Positions 34,997 to 44,900 of a stretch of 64,000 bases of DNA are shown here, piece after piece. Position numbers and translations under genes: made by a program. Positions within the stretch are counted from its first letter, which is position 1. Each line of letters starts with the position of its first letter. The DNA lies in the NCBI GenBank assembly GCA_027623315.1, contig JAQBYD010000010.1:1-64000 (forward strand), in the 5' to 3' direction. Under the pieces are notes generated by a model, which was not told where the DNA came from, did no database searches, and saw only the letters and a list, made by a program, of their open reading frames with translations. The stretch comes from Verrucomicrobiota bacterium. Lineage in GTDB: Bacteria > Verrucomicrobiota > Kiritimatiellia > CAJWTS01.

Positions 34997-35307
34997 AGCG
35001 GGGCGAAGTCAGGTGGTACAAGTTCGCACACCCAGACAAGAAACGGCCGATTCTGGTCCTGACAAGGGATTCTATTCTGGAGTACCTCGGTGAGGTCACG
35101 GTCGCCCCTGTGACATCTACCGTTCGTGATATCCCAAGCGAGGTCTCCCTGAACGAAGACGACGGCATGTCCAGGTCTTGCGCGGTCAACTGTGATCATA
35201 TCCAGACCGTTGCCAAAGGTAAGATAGGATCTCGGATCACAACTCTTTCCGAAGACAAGATGAGCAACGTCGCTAAAGCAATCGGCTTCGCCCTGAAACT
35301 GTGGTGA
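34993..35307 (+). CDS. PemK/MazF-family mRNA interferase toxin
   Basis: This 104-residue protein shows the MazF/PemK start MKRGEVRWYKFAHPDKKRPILVL, then VTVAPVTSTVRDIPSEV and MSRSCAVNCDHIQTV, matching the SH3-like barrel of sequence-specific ribonucleases. The start overlaps the antitoxin stop. The gene ends about 20 bases before a repeat copy that separates it from valS on the other strand. Confidence 0.9.
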   Translation: MKRGEVRWYKFAHPDKKRPILVLTRDSILEYLGEVTVAPVTSTVRDIPSEVSLNEDDGMSRSCAVNCDHIQTVAKGKIGSRITTLSEDKMSNVAKAIGFALKLW

Positions 35308-35325
35308 CCAAAGCAAGGCCAGTAA

Positions 35326-35404
35326 CGCAGGAAATCGACGAAGCTTGCGACGAAGCTTGCGACAAAGTTGCTTCGGAAACAACGTTCGCTGGATTCGGGC
35401 CTAG
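35326..35404 (+). repeat. Solo end of the CTAG element, ending at the valS stop codon
   Basis: AAATCGACGAAGCTTGCGAC, GACAAAGTTGCTTCGGAAAC and GTTCGCTGGATTCGGGCCTAG match the right end of the element at 29772-30071. The terminal CTAG occupies 35401-35404, and CTA at 35401-35403 is the TAG stop codon of valS read on the minus strand. Confidence 0.8.
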
Positions 35405-38076
35405 CTGCCCAACGCCTCGATCAACCGGCAAATCTTTTCGCGGGTTTCCTTCAGTTCGACGTGCTTGTCGACCTGAAACTGGACGACATCCTTTGGGGCG
35501 CGACCGGTAAAGTCGGAGTTATTGAGCTTCCCCTCGACGCCCCTCAGATCATTCTCGATCTTATGCAGTTGCTTGCCCAGTCGTGCGCGTTCTGCATCCA
35601 GGTCAATCAGGCCCGCTGCCGGCATATAGAGCGGTCCCATCGGTGTCAGCGTGCTGGGCGTGGCGCTCTCAGGGATATAGTCGGGCCGCACCTCGAGATC
35701 CCCAACCCGAAGCAGACCGACCAGGGACGCCTTATCCGACTCGAGCATCCCCTGCAAGTCGCCGTTCGTGGACCGCAGGATAAACCGAACCTTATCCGAA
35801 GGAAGAACGCTGTAGTCGGCCATTAGGGTCCGGGCGGACCGAATCACCTCATGCTTGGCCTGGACGTAGGCCACGATCTCCGCGGTCATGCCCAGGCTCG
35901 CCCGCTCTTCCTTTGTCCATCGCGCAGGGAATGCCTGATGCATCAAGAACTCGTCATCAGAGATGTACCCCAGCATGTGCGCAAGCTCCTCGGTTAGAAA
36001 CGGCATGATCGGATGCAAAAGCCTGAGCGCGCCCCAGAAGGCAACATGCATGATCGTCAGAACATTCTCGCGCTTCGCAGCGTCCTCACCATTCAAGACC
36101 GCCTTGCTGGACTCGACATACCAGTCGCAATACTGGTGCCAGATGAATTCGTAGAGAGCCAGCGCCGCGTCGTTGAGACGATATCGATCGAGATTCGTAT
36201 GGAAGGCTTCGACTGCGTCACCCAGGCACGACAAGATATAGATGTCATCCGGCCTCAGGTGCTCGGGACTGATCTTCGGATTTCGAACATCAAACTGTTG
36301 ATCCCCGCAGTTCATCTCGATGTAGCGCGCGGCGTTCCATATCTTGGTGCCAAAGTTGCGCCCGACCTCGAACTTTTCCTCCGAAAGGATCAGGTCCTGC
36401 CCCGTGGCGGTCAACATGACCAGGCTGAAACGCAGCGCATCAGCGCTGTATTGATCCACGATGGTCAACGGATCGATCGAGTTCCCCAGGCTCTTACTCA
36501 TCTTGCGGCCGACATCGTCGCGGACAATACCGTGAATGTAGACATCCTTGAACGGCAGTTGATCCATGAACTCGCAGCCGGCCATGACCATGCGTGCCAC
36601 CCAGAAGAAAATGATATCGAAGCCGGTCACCAGCACGGCGGTCGGATAGTATGCCTTTAGCTCCGCGGATGCATCGGGCCACGTGTGAACCGCCATGGGC
36701 CAGAGCCAGGAACTGGCCCACGTATCGAGCACATCTTCATCCTGCTCCCAGTTCTCAGGATCCGGCGGACCGGCCACGGAGACGTGCCGGCTGGCTGGGT
36801 CGTTCCGATCGCCGCCCTTCTGGTACCAGACAGGTATGCGCTGCCCCCACCAGAGCTGGCGGCTGATACACCAGTCCCGAATGTTATCCAGCCAATGCTC
36901 ATAGGTCTTGCTCCAATGGCCCGGATGGAACTTGAGTTCACCACTGCGAACCGCGGCAAGCGCGGGTCTACTCAACTCCTCCATGCGCATGAACCACTGA
37001 TCGGACATGTAGTGCTCGATCGGCACGTCACCACGCTGTGAGTATCCCACCGAATTTTGATATTTCTCGACCTTCTCGAGAAACCCCTGGGCTTCGAGGT
37101 CGGCGACAACCTGCTTACGCGCCTGCTCTCGCGACAGGCCGCGATACGCTTCGGGGACGCGATCATTCATGGACGCATCCTCGTGCATGATATTGATGAA
37201 CTCGAGCTTGTGCCGAACGCCCATTTCGAAGTCATTCGGGTCATGTGCCGGGGTCACCTTGACGCAGCCGGTGCCGAACTCCGGATCGACGAACGCATCG
37301 GCGATGATCGGAATTTCGCGATCCACCAACGGGAGTCGAACGGTCTTGCCGACCAGGTCCGCGTAGCGTTTGTCGTCGGGATGAACCGCAACGGCCGTAT
37401 CGCCCAGCATCGTCTCGGGCCGCGTAGTTGCCACGATCAGCGACCGCTCCGTGCCTTCAATCGGATAGCGCAAATGCCACAGCTTGCCGTTTACATCGCG
37501 GAAACTAACTTCCTCGTCACTGATCGCCGAGCGCGAGGCGGGGCACCAGTTCACGAGTCGATTCCCGCGATAGATCAAGCCCTTCTCGTAAAGGTGCACA
37601 AAGGACTCAAGCACGGAACGCGTATACGCTGCGTCCATCGTGAATCGCTCACGCTGCCAGTCGCAGGCGCATCCGAGTCGTTTAAGCTGGCCGGTGATGA
37701 TTCCGCCATACTTCGCCTTCCACTCCCAGGCATGCTCGAGAAATTCGTCTCGCGAGATGTCGTGCTTCGAGATGCCCTTCTCGGCCAACATGCCGACCAC
37801 CTTGCCCTCGGTCGCGATCGAGGCATGGTCCGTGCCCGGAATCCAGCAGGCATTCCGGCCCCGCATACGAGCGCTGCGAATCAGAACATCCTGGATGGTA
37901 TTGTTGAGCGCGTGGCCCATGTGCAGGATGCCGGTCACATTCGGCGGTGGGATGACGACGGTGTAAGGCTCGCCATCATCGTCGGGCTCACTATGAAAAA
38001 CTCCGGCGTCGAGCCAGATCTTACTCCAACGTTCCTCGATCGAATGGGGGTCGTAGGTCTTGGGGATCGTGCTCAT
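35401..38076 (-). CDS. valS: Valyl-tRNA synthetase
   Basis: ValS charges tRNA-Val. The 891-residue class I enzyme has the HMGH form of the HIGH motif at 52-55 after PPPNVTG, the editing-domain GCVKVTPAHDPNDF, KMSKSLGN in GRKMSKSLGNSIDP, and a C-terminal coiled coil with DLDAERARLGKQLHKIEND. It follows cimA on the same strand with a one-base overlap (TGATG), so both belong to branched-chain amino acid metabolism. Its stop codon lies in a repeat end. Confidence 0.97.
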   Translation of the reverse strand: MSTIPKTYDPHSIEERWSKIWLDAGVFHSEPDDDGEPYTVVIPPPNVTGILHMGHALNNTIQDVLIRSARMRGRNACWIPGTDHASIATEGKVVGMLAEKGISKHDISRDEFLEHAWEWKAKYGGIITGQLKRLGCACDWQRERFTMDAAYTRSVLESFVHLYEKGLIYRGNRLVNWCPASRSAISDEEVSFRDVNGKLWHLRYPIEGTERSLIVATTRPETMLGDTAVAVHPDDKRYADLVGKTVRLPLVDREIPIIADAFVDPEFGTGCVKVTPAHDPNDFEMGVRHKLEFINIMHEDASMNDRVPEAYRGLSREQARKQVVADLEAQGFLEKVEKYQNSVGYSQRGDVPIEHYMSDQWFMRMEELSRPALAAVRSGELKFHPGHWSKTYEHWLDNIRDWCISRQLWWGQRIPVWYQKGGDRNDPASRHVSVAGPPDPENWEQDEDVLDTWASSWLWPMAVHTWPDASAELKAYYPTAVLVTGFDIIFFWVARMVMAGCEFMDQLPFKDVYIHGIVRDDVGRKMSKSLGNSIDPLTIVDQYSADALRFSLVMLTATGQDLILSEEKFEVGRNFGTKIWNAARYIEMNCGDQQFDVRNPKISPEHLRPDDIYILSCLGDAVEAFHTNLDRYRLNDAALALYEFIWHQYCDWYVESSKAVLNGEDAAKRENVLTIMHVAFWGALRLLHPIMPFLTEELAHMLGYISDDEFLMHQAFPARWTKEERASLGMTAEIVAYVQAKHEVIRSARTLMADYSVLPSDKVRFILRSTNGDLQGMLESDKASLVGLLRVGDLEVRPDYIPESATPSTLTPMGPLYMPAAGLIDLDAERARLGKQLHKIENDLRGVEGKLNNSDFTGRAPKDVVQFQVDKHVELKETREKICRLIEALGS

Positions 38077-39692
38077 CAGCCCGGTGATCCGCCCGCATCA
38101 TCGCCAGGCGTATTCGATGCCGCCTGTTCGAGCTTCAAGAGTTTGAACTCGACACTGTCGAGCAGGGCCTCCAGCGAGGCCTCGATGATGTTCTCAGAGA
38201 CGCCCACCGTGCTCCAGGACTCGGTTCCGTCACTGGACTCAATCAGAACCCGCGTCTTGGCCGCCGTAGCCTCCTCGGGATCCAGGATCCGGACGCGGTA
38301 GTCTGTCAGGTAGACGTTCGCAATCTCCGGGTAGAACCTCGTCAGTGCGCCGCGCAGAGCATGAGCAAGGGCATCGACCGGGCCGTCACCCTCCCCCACG
38401 GAGTGGGCAGAATTGCCGTCCACGCTGACCTTGATCGTAGCCTCGGAGATGCAGGGCTCATCCGCACGCCGCTTCTCCACGATCACGCGAAATCCGTCGA
38501 GATTGAAGAAAGACTTATGCTCCTTCAGAACCTTCTGCATCATCAGCTGAAAGGACGCCTCGGCAGCCTCGAACTCGTAGCCCTGCTGTTCGAGCAGTTC
38601 CAACTGCTTTCGAATGTCGGCGACCTCCTCTGAATTTCTTTCGAGATGGTGCCCCAGTTCGATCGCCTTGAGGAACACATTGCTCCCACCCGACAACTCC
38701 GAGATCAGGATGCGCCGATCGTTCCCGACCTGGGATGGATCGATGTGCTCGAAACTCGCCGGATTCTTGCGCACGCCATCGACGTGCATTCCTGCCTTAT
38801 GCGCGAACGCACTATCGCCCACAAATGGCGCCTTCCGGTTCGGGCGATGATTCGTGAGTTCATGCGCGACGCTCGACACGTCCTTGAGTTGGCGCAGTCC
38901 GTCATCCGCGAGGCATTGCTTGCCAAGTTTCAGAATCAGGCTCGGAACGATAGAGATCAGGTTGGCGTTACCGCACCGCTCGCCGTAACCATTAATGGTG
39001 CCCTGGACTTGGATAGCGCCGGCACGGATCGCCTCGAGCGAATTCGCGACGCCGCACTCCGAGTCGTTATGGGCATGGATGCCAAGCGGAGTTGGAAACG
39101 CCTTGGATACCTGCGTGACAATCTCCCGGATATCGTGGGGCATACATCCCCCATTCGTGTCGCACAGCACCAGGATATCGGCGCCGGCCTCGGCCGCGGC
39201 ACGCAACGTGCCCATCGCGTGCTGCGGGCTATCGCGGTAGCCGTCAAAGAAATGTTCCGCGTCATAGACGACTTCGCGGCCCTGCTCCTTCACAAAACGG
39301 ACCGTGTCACCGATCATGGCGCGATTCTCTTCCTCGGTGGTCTTCAAGACATCGTGCACGTGCAGTCGCCAACTCTTGCCGAAGATGGTCACGACCTCGG
39401 TCTCAGCGTCCAGCAAGGCTCGCGTTCCGGGGTCCTCCGTGACCGCCACGTTCGCCCGTCTCGTGCTTCCAAACGCGGCGATTTTCGCGTGAGACAGCTC
39501 GGCCTTGCGAATATCCGTAAAGAAGGCCATGTCGGCGGGGTTCGAGGCGGCATAACCACCTTCGATGTAATCCACGCCGAAAGCGTCAAGGCGCTTCGCG
39601 AGACGGATCTTGCCCGAGGGCGAGAAGGAGACGCCCTCCCCCTGCGCGCCATCGCGCAGAGTCGTGTCATAGATTTGGATACGATTACTCAT
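38076..39692 (-). CDS. cimA: (R)-citramalate synthase (CimA type)
   Basis: This enzyme condenses acetyl-CoA with pyruvate as the first step of the threonine-independent isoleucine route. The 538-residue DRE-TIM protein has YDTTLRDGAQGEGVSF (8-23), HAHND, NGYGERCGNAN and the LeuA-type C-terminal dimer domain with VDGNSAHSVGEGDGPVDAL. Length and motifs fit the CimA subfamily more closely than 2-isopropylmalate or homocitrate synthase. ATG 39692 follows an in-frame TTG. It overlaps valS. Confidence 0.9.
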   Translation of the reverse strand: MSNRIQIYDTTLRDGAQGEGVSFSPSGKIRLAKRLDAFGVDYIEGGYAASNPADMAFFTDIRKAELSHAKIAAFGSTRRANVAVTEDPGTRALLDAETEVVTIFGKSWRLHVHDVLKTTEEENRAMIGDTVRFVKEQGREVVYDAEHFFDGYRDSPQHAMGTLRAAAEAGADILVLCDTNGGCMPHDIREIVTQVSKAFPTPLGIHAHNDSECGVANSLEAIRAGAIQVQGTINGYGERCGNANLISIVPSLILKLGKQCLADDGLRQLKDVSSVAHELTNHRPNRKAPFVGDSAFAHKAGMHVDGVRKNPASFEHIDPSQVGNDRRILISELSGGSNVFLKAIELGHHLERNSEEVADIRKQLELLEQQGYEFEAAEASFQLMMQKVLKEHKSFFNLDGFRVIVEKRRADEPCISEATIKVSVDGNSAHSVGEGDGPVDALAHALRGALTRFYPEIANVYLTDYRVRILDPEEATAAKTRVLIESSDGTESWSTVGVSENIIEASLEALLDSVEFKLLKLEQAASNTPGDDAGGSPG

Positions 39693-39865
39693 CAATGAAA
39701 TCCCGATCCCGTCGCCCCCTGGATGGGGCCATATCCGTACAGCTGCTTACATGCCCCAGAGTAGCCAATCGGACGCATTCTTCAACCTCGATTCCAATTC
39801 AATCAATTGGCCATGTTTTCCGGGGAAGCAGTGCTGGCTAACGATCAGGCCGGGAACCCGCGCCC

Positions 39866-41212
39866 CTAGAAAAAGGCCTTAGCCAGCGACTGAATAGCGC
39901 GCTCACGGTCCCGATCCTTGACGCCGAACATCATGCTGATCTCCGAGGCGCCCTGGTTCATCATCTCAATATTCGCGCCAGCCTCGGCCAGGGCCTGCGT
40001 GGCCTTCGCGGCGATACCCACATGAAATCGCATGCCCTCGCCGACGATCATGATCAGAGCGAGATCACGTTCTACCGCGATCTCGTCCACGCCGAGTTCG
40101 GTCTTCAACTTGTGCATCACGCGGTGCTCCGTGGCGTCATCGAAGCGGTCGGCGCGCACGATGACCGAAATATTGTCGATTCCCGAGGGCATGTGCTCAA
40201 TCGAGACGCCTTCGGCTTCGAAGATCTCAAACAACCGCCGCAGAAAACCAACCTCACGGTTCATCAGGTACTTCTTGATGAACACCGTGCAGAATCCGGC
40301 ATCGCTGGCAATCCCGACCACCTCATCCGTCTCGGTTTCCCTCGCAGGAACGATCATCGTGCCCGGGTTCAGCGGAGCGTTCGTATTCTTGATGCAGATC
40401 GGAACTCCGGCCTCGATCGCGGGCTGAATTGCTTCATCGTGAAACACCGAGAATCCGGCGTAGGACAGTTCCCGCATCTCCGCGTAAGTCAGATTCGCTA
40501 CGGGGCGAGAGTTCGGGACGATGCGCGGGTCCACGGCCAGCACCGAGTCCACATCCGTGAAGTTCTCGTACAGGTCGGCATTGACCGCCGCCGCAAGGAT
40601 AGCTCCGGTGATGTCGGAACCTCCACGCGGAAACGTGATAACACGCCCTTCGCGCGTCTTGCCGAAGAAGCCAGGAAATACGGATACCGCATCGCGGTCG
40701 GCGAGTTTCTTCAGATTTCCGTAGGTTTCAGGGAGCGGCACGGCCTGGCCATGTTCACCTTCCAGCAACATGCCCGCCTCCCCCGGATCGACGTACTCGG
40801 CATTCACGCCTCTCGCCTGAAGAGCCGCCGCGACCAGCTTGGCGCAGTTCGCCTCCCCCGCCGCCTTGAACAGGTCCATCAGAACCTCCGGATCCTGATC
40901 CGCAGACGCCCCCCTGGCCTCTAGATCCGCACGGATAGCGTTTACGAGTGACGCCGAAAGCCCGAGTTCCTCCTGGATCTCGGCATAGCGCTGCACCACC
41001 GCCGCAATCTGCCCAGCAGCACTTCCGCCGCTGATCCGATCCTGCGCGCAGGCGATCAGCATATCGGTAACCTTGCTATCGGCGGCGTGACGCTTGCCGG
41101 GCGCGGATACGACGACGATCCGCCGATCCGGGTCGGCCGCCACAATCTCGCAGACCTTGGCCACCTGTCCGGCATCCGCCAGGGAACTGCCACCAAATTT
41201 GCAAACCTTCAT
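39866..41212 (-). CDS. lysC: Aspartate kinase
   Basis: Aspartokinase phosphorylates aspartate in the pathway to lysine, threonine and methionine. The 448-residue protein starts MKVCKFGGSSLADAGQ, with the FPRGGSDITGA active-site block in the kinase domain and two C-terminal ACT domains, including EIFEAEGVSIEHMPSGID and LAEAGANIEMMNQGASEIS. ATG 41212 follows AAAGGATGGAG. It is divergent from ppdK, with 186 bases between. Confidence 0.95.
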   Translation of the reverse strand: MKVCKFGGSSLADAGQVAKVCEIVAADPDRRIVVVSAPGKRHAADSKVTDMLIACAQDRISGGSAAGQIAAVVQRYAEIQEELGLSASLVNAIRADLEARGASADQDPEVLMDLFKAAGEANCAKLVAAALQARGVNAEYVDPGEAGMLLEGEHGQAVPLPETYGNLKKLADRDAVSVFPGFFGKTREGRVITFPRGGSDITGAILAAAVNADLYENFTDVDSVLAVDPRIVPNSRPVANLTYAEMRELSYAGFSVFHDEAIQPAIEAGVPICIKNTNAPLNPGTMIVPARETETDEVVGIASDAGFCTVFIKKYLMNREVGFLRRLFEIFEAEGVSIEHMPSGIDNISVIVRADRFDDATEHRVMHKLKTELGVDEIAVERDLALIMIVGEGMRFHVGIAAKATQALAEAGANIEMMNQGASEISMMFGVKDRDRERAIQSLAKAFF

Positions 41213-41305
41213 CACTCCATCCTTTCAGGGCCTCTCGCGAAAGAGGCAAAAGCGAAAAAGATAGTCAAAAGCGACCGTCGACCCAACCATAAAAAGTAAC
41301 AGCAC

Positions 41306-41333
41306 TTGACTTTGAATACCCCGTTGTTATCTT
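41306..41333 (+). promoter_or_regulatory. Probable promoter of ppdK
   Basis: TTGACT (41306-41311) and TATCTT (41328-41333) are separated by 16 bases. The leader would be about 60 bases and includes AAGGAG before the ATG at 41399. Confidence 0.5.
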
Positions 41334-41398
41334 CGCAGGCTCACTTTTCGCACTGATTCAAGTTGATTAACACCCCCTCGACAAGGAGACCCCTGAGC

Positions 41399-44155
41399 AT
41401 GGCAAAGCAAAAGCAAACGAAGTACGTCTATTTCTACGGCTACGGCAAGAAGAACACGGAAGGCGACGGCACGATGCGCAGCCTTCTCGGTGGCAAGGGC
41501 TGCAATCTTGCGGAGATGGCCAATGTGGGCCTTCCCGTGCCTCCCGGCTTCACCGTCACCACGGAGGCCTGTGGCTATTATTCGACGCACGGACACAAGT
41601 TCCCGCCGGCGATGATGGACCAGGTTCGCCAACAGCTCTCCAACCTCGAAAAGCGCATGGGCAAGAAGCTCGGCGACGATAAGAACCCGCTGCTGGTATC
41701 GGTTCGATCGGGCGCGGCGGCCTCTATGCCTGGCATGATGGACACGGTTCTTAACCTCGGCCTCAACGACCGCTCCGTGCACGGTTTCATCAAGCAAACC
41801 AACAATGCACGTGCGGGTTGGGACTGTTATCGCCGCTTCATCGATATGTTCGGAAGCGTGGTGATGGGACCCATGACCGGATTGGATCACCATCACTTCG
41901 AACATGAACTGACCCGAATCAAGAACAAGTACAAGGCCGCGGAGGATACCGACCTGGGCGCGGCCCAGCTCGAAGAGCTGGTCGAGGCTTACAAGACGGT
42001 CTACCGCAAGCATGTCCGCAAGCCGTTCCCGCAGGATCCGTTTGAGCAGCTGAAGCTATCGATTCTCGCCGTCTTCGGTTCCTGGGATGCTGACCGTGCC
42101 GTGAAGTACAGGCAGATCAACAAGATTACCGGCCTGGCCGGCACCGCCGTAAATATCTGCAGCATGGTCTACGGCAACCTGGGTGACACGTCGGGAACTG
42201 GCGTGGCCTTCACGCGCGACGGCTCCTCGGGAGAAGCCAGGCCCATGGGCGAGTACCTGGTCAACGCCCAGGGCGAAGACGTGGTCGCCGGCATTCGTAC
42301 GCCCAAGTCGATTGACGCGATGCCGAAGGAAAAGTCCCCCATCTGGCGCAAGGCTCACAAGCAGCTTCTCGAGGTCATGGCCAGCCTGGAACGTCACTAC
42401 AAGTATCCCCAGGACGTCGAGTTCACGGTCGAAGACGGAACCCTCTATATGCTGCAGACTCGCAATGCCAAGCGTACCGGTCTTGCAGGTATTCGTTGGG
42501 CCGTCGAAATGGCGACCGGCAAAGACGTCGCCAACGGCAAGGCGCAGCGCAAGCTGCTTACGATCAAAGACGCCCTGCAGACGGTGACCGGCAGCGATCT
42601 CGAGCAATTGCTCTTCCCAATCTTCGATATCAAGGCCGAGCACAGCGCCGCCGTACTGGCCACAGGCCTTCCTGCCGGTCCGGGAGCCGCCAGCGGGCAA
42701 CTCGTATTCACGGCCGAGGAAGCCGAAGCCCTGCTTAGCAAGGACAGTGAAGCGCAGCTTATCCTGGCACGCCACGAGACCAGCCCCGAGGATGTCGGGG
42801 GCATGTGGGCCGCACGCGGCATCCTGACCACCACGGGCGGAATGACGTCGCACGCCGCCGTTGTTGCGCGCGGGTGGGGCAAGTGCTGCATCTGCGGCGC
42901 CGGCTCCGTTTCCGTGGACTACAAGAAGCGAACGCTGACCGTGGCCGGCAAGGTGCTCAAAGCGGGCGACTGGATCAGCCTCAACGGTTCCGTCGGAAAG
43001 GTGTACGCCGGACGGCTTCCGACGCAGTCCAGTCCGGTCATTGCCGGCCTGGTCGAAGGAGACAAGAAGGCCCGCGCCAGCTGGATGTACAAGCTCTACC
43101 AGACCATTTCCGACTGGTCGGAGAGATACCGCACGATGGGTGTCCGCACGAACGCCGACACACCCAACGACGCCGCGGTCGCGCGCGCCTTTGGCGCCGA
43201 GGGCATCGGCCTGACGCGCACCGAACATATGTTCTTCGAAGGAGACCGCATCTGGGCCATTCGCGAGTTCATCCTGGCGGACGACGTCAAGGGCCGCGAA
43301 GCGGCCGTAAAGAAGCTCCTGCCCTATCAGCGCAAGGACTTCGAGGGAATCTTCAAAGCGATGGACGGTCATCCCGTCACCATCCGTCTGCTGGACCCTC
43401 CGCTGCACGAGTTCCTGCCGCACGACAAGGCCGGGCAGGGGGAGATGGCGCGCCGCCTCAAGGTGAAGCCCGCCGCGGTGGCTGCGCGCGTGCAGCAGCT
43501 TCATGAATTCAACCCGATGCTTGGGCATCGCGGTTGTCGGCTCTCGATCACCTACCCGGAACTGTGTGTCATGCAGACCCGCGCGATCATTGAGGCCGCC
43601 TGCAACGTCGCGAAGAAAGGCGTTAAGCCCCTGCCCGAGATCATGGTGCCTCTCGTCGGAACGAAAGCGGAACTGGAGTTCCTCGCGGAGATCATTCGCA
43701 AGGTCGCCGACGAGATCATCACGGCGCGCAAGGCCAAGGTGAAATATCTCGTCGGGACCATGATCGAGATTCCGCGTGCGGCATTGACGGCCGACGAGAT
43801 CGCCGAATCAGCGGAGTTCTTTAGTTTTGGAACGAATGACCTCACGCAGATGGCGTTCGGCTACAGCCGTGACGACATCGGGTCGTTCCTGTCCGACTAC
43901 CTGGACCACAAGATTCTACCCACCGACCCCTTCCAGTCCCTGGATCAGACCGGCGTGGGGCAATTGGTGGAGATGGGCGTCGCCAAGGGCCGCAAGACAA
44001 AACCGAAGTTGAAGTGCGGCATCTGCGGCGAGCACGGCGGCGACCCCGAAAGCGTTGCTTTCTGTTACCGTACCGGGTTGGACTACGTCAGTTGCAGCCC
44101 CTACCGCGTGCCGATCGCTCGCCTGGCCGCCGCGCAGGCGGCTCTCCAGGCATGA
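41399..44155 (+). CDS. ppdK: Pyruvate, phosphate dikinase
   Basis: PPDK interconverts pyruvate, ATP and phosphate with phosphoenolpyruvate, AMP and pyrophosphate. The 918-residue protein has the nucleotide-binding domain with LGGKGCNLAEMAN and VRSGAAASMPGMMDTVLNLG, the phosphohistidine at about His485 in GGMTSHAAVVARGWGK, and the PEP-binding barrel with FGTNDLTQMAFG and CGICGEHGGDP. AAGGAG precedes the ATG. apt follows after 14 bases. Confidence 0.97.
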   Translation: MAKQKQTKYVYFYGYGKKNTEGDGTMRSLLGGKGCNLAEMANVGLPVPPGFTVTTEACGYYSTHGHKFPPAMMDQVRQQLSNLEKRMGKKLGDDKNPLLVSVRSGAAASMPGMMDTVLNLGLNDRSVHGFIKQTNNARAGWDCYRRFIDMFGSVVMGPMTGLDHHHFEHELTRIKNKYKAAEDTDLGAAQLEELVEAYKTVYRKHVRKPFPQDPFEQLKLSILAVFGSWDADRAVKYRQINKITGLAGTAVNICSMVYGNLGDTSGTGVAFTRDGSSGEARPMGEYLVNAQGEDVVAGIRTPKSIDAMPKEKSPIWRKAHKQLLEVMASLERHYKYPQDVEFTVEDGTLYMLQTRNAKRTGLAGIRWAVEMATGKDVANGKAQRKLLTIKDALQTVTGSDLEQLLFPIFDIKAEHSAAVLATGLPAGPGAASGQLVFTAEEAEALLSKDSEAQLILARHETSPEDVGGMWAARGILTTTGGMTSHAAVVARGWGKCCICGAGSVSVDYKKRTLTVAGKVLKAGDWISLNGSVGKVYAGRLPTQSSPVIAGLVEGDKKARASWMYKLYQTISDWSERYRTMGVRTNADTPNDAAVARAFGAEGIGLTRTEHMFFEGDRIWAIREFILADDVKGREAAVKKLLPYQRKDFEGIFKAMDGHPVTIRLLDPPLHEFLPHDKAGQGEMARRLKVKPAAVAARVQQLHEFNPMLGHRGCRLSITYPELCVMQTRAIIEAACNVAKKGVKPLPEIMVPLVGTKAELEFLAEIIRKVADEIITARKAKVKYLVGTMIEIPRAALTADEIAESAEFFSFGTNDLTQMAFGYSRDDIGSFLSDYLDHKILPTDPFQSLDQTGVGQLVEMGVAKGRKTKPKLKCGICGEHGGDPESVAFCYRTGLDYVSCSPYRVPIARLAAAQAALQA

Positions 44156-44169
44156 CACGGAGGTGAAAC

Positions 44170-44700
44170 ATGGACGATGCCCGCATTGAACGCCTGACTG
44201 CCGCGATTCGGGACGTTCCCGATTTCCCTGTGAAGGGTGTCATTTTCAAGGATATCACACCGATCCTGAACGACCCTGCGTTGTTCACGTCCGCCGTGGA
44301 CCTCTTCGCCGAACGCCACATCGGCGGGAACGTCGACAAGGTGGCGATCATCGATGCGCGCGGATTCATCTTTGGAGCCGCCGTCGCCTATCGCCTCGGG
44401 ATCGGCCTCGTGCCCATCCGGAAGAAGGATAAGCTCCCGTATAATACCTACGAAGAAGAGTATCAACTGGAGTACGGGACCGCCGCGCTCAGTGTGCATG
44501 TCGACGCGTTCACCAAAGGCGAGAACGTTCTGCTCGTCGATGATCTGCTCGCCACCGGCGGTACCGCCGGCGCCGCGGCTAAACTCGTCGAGCGCGCCGG
44601 AGGAGTGATCCTTGAGATCAACTTTCTGATCGAACTCACATTTCTCAACGGCCGCGAGAAGTTCGACGGGTACAAAATCTTCGCCCCGATTCAGATCTGA
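44170..44700 (+). CDS. apt: Adenine phosphoribosyltransferase
   Basis: Apt salvages adenine with PRPP to make AMP. The 176-residue protein has the N-terminal IRDVPDFPVKGVIFKDITP typical of Apt and the PRPP motif VLLVDDLLATGGTAG. GGAGGTG precedes the ATG. It follows ppdK closely and probably shares its transcript. Confidence 0.96.
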   Translation: MDDARIERLTAAIRDVPDFPVKGVIFKDITPILNDPALFTSAVDLFAERHIGGNVDKVAIIDARGFIFGAAVAYRLGIGLVPIRKKDKLPYNTYEEEYQLEYGTAALSVHVDAFTKGENVLLVDDLLATGGTAGAAAKLVERAGGVILEINFLIELTFLNGREKFDGYKIFAPIQI

Positions 44701-44900
44701 CGGCTCGAGATCGCTCTTTCAGCGCGCAGCCCAATGCCGCAAGGTTAAGGGCGGGCACGGCCCGCACCGACGGGCATTCGACAAGGCTTACGATCACGTG
44801 ACCACGTTGGTCCCTGACTTCACGTGGCAAGCGAGTTTCTTCTTCGATCGGGTTCGGTCATCTTGGGCATACCCACTAACCACTTCCGCCTTCCGCCTCC

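Noticed and set aside
37057-38301. A 414-residue frame opposite valS
   Set aside because: It is antisense to a complete ValS, and high GC makes such frames common.
40022-40924. A 300-residue frame opposite lysC
   Set aside because: It is antisense to a complete aspartokinase and has no conserved motif.
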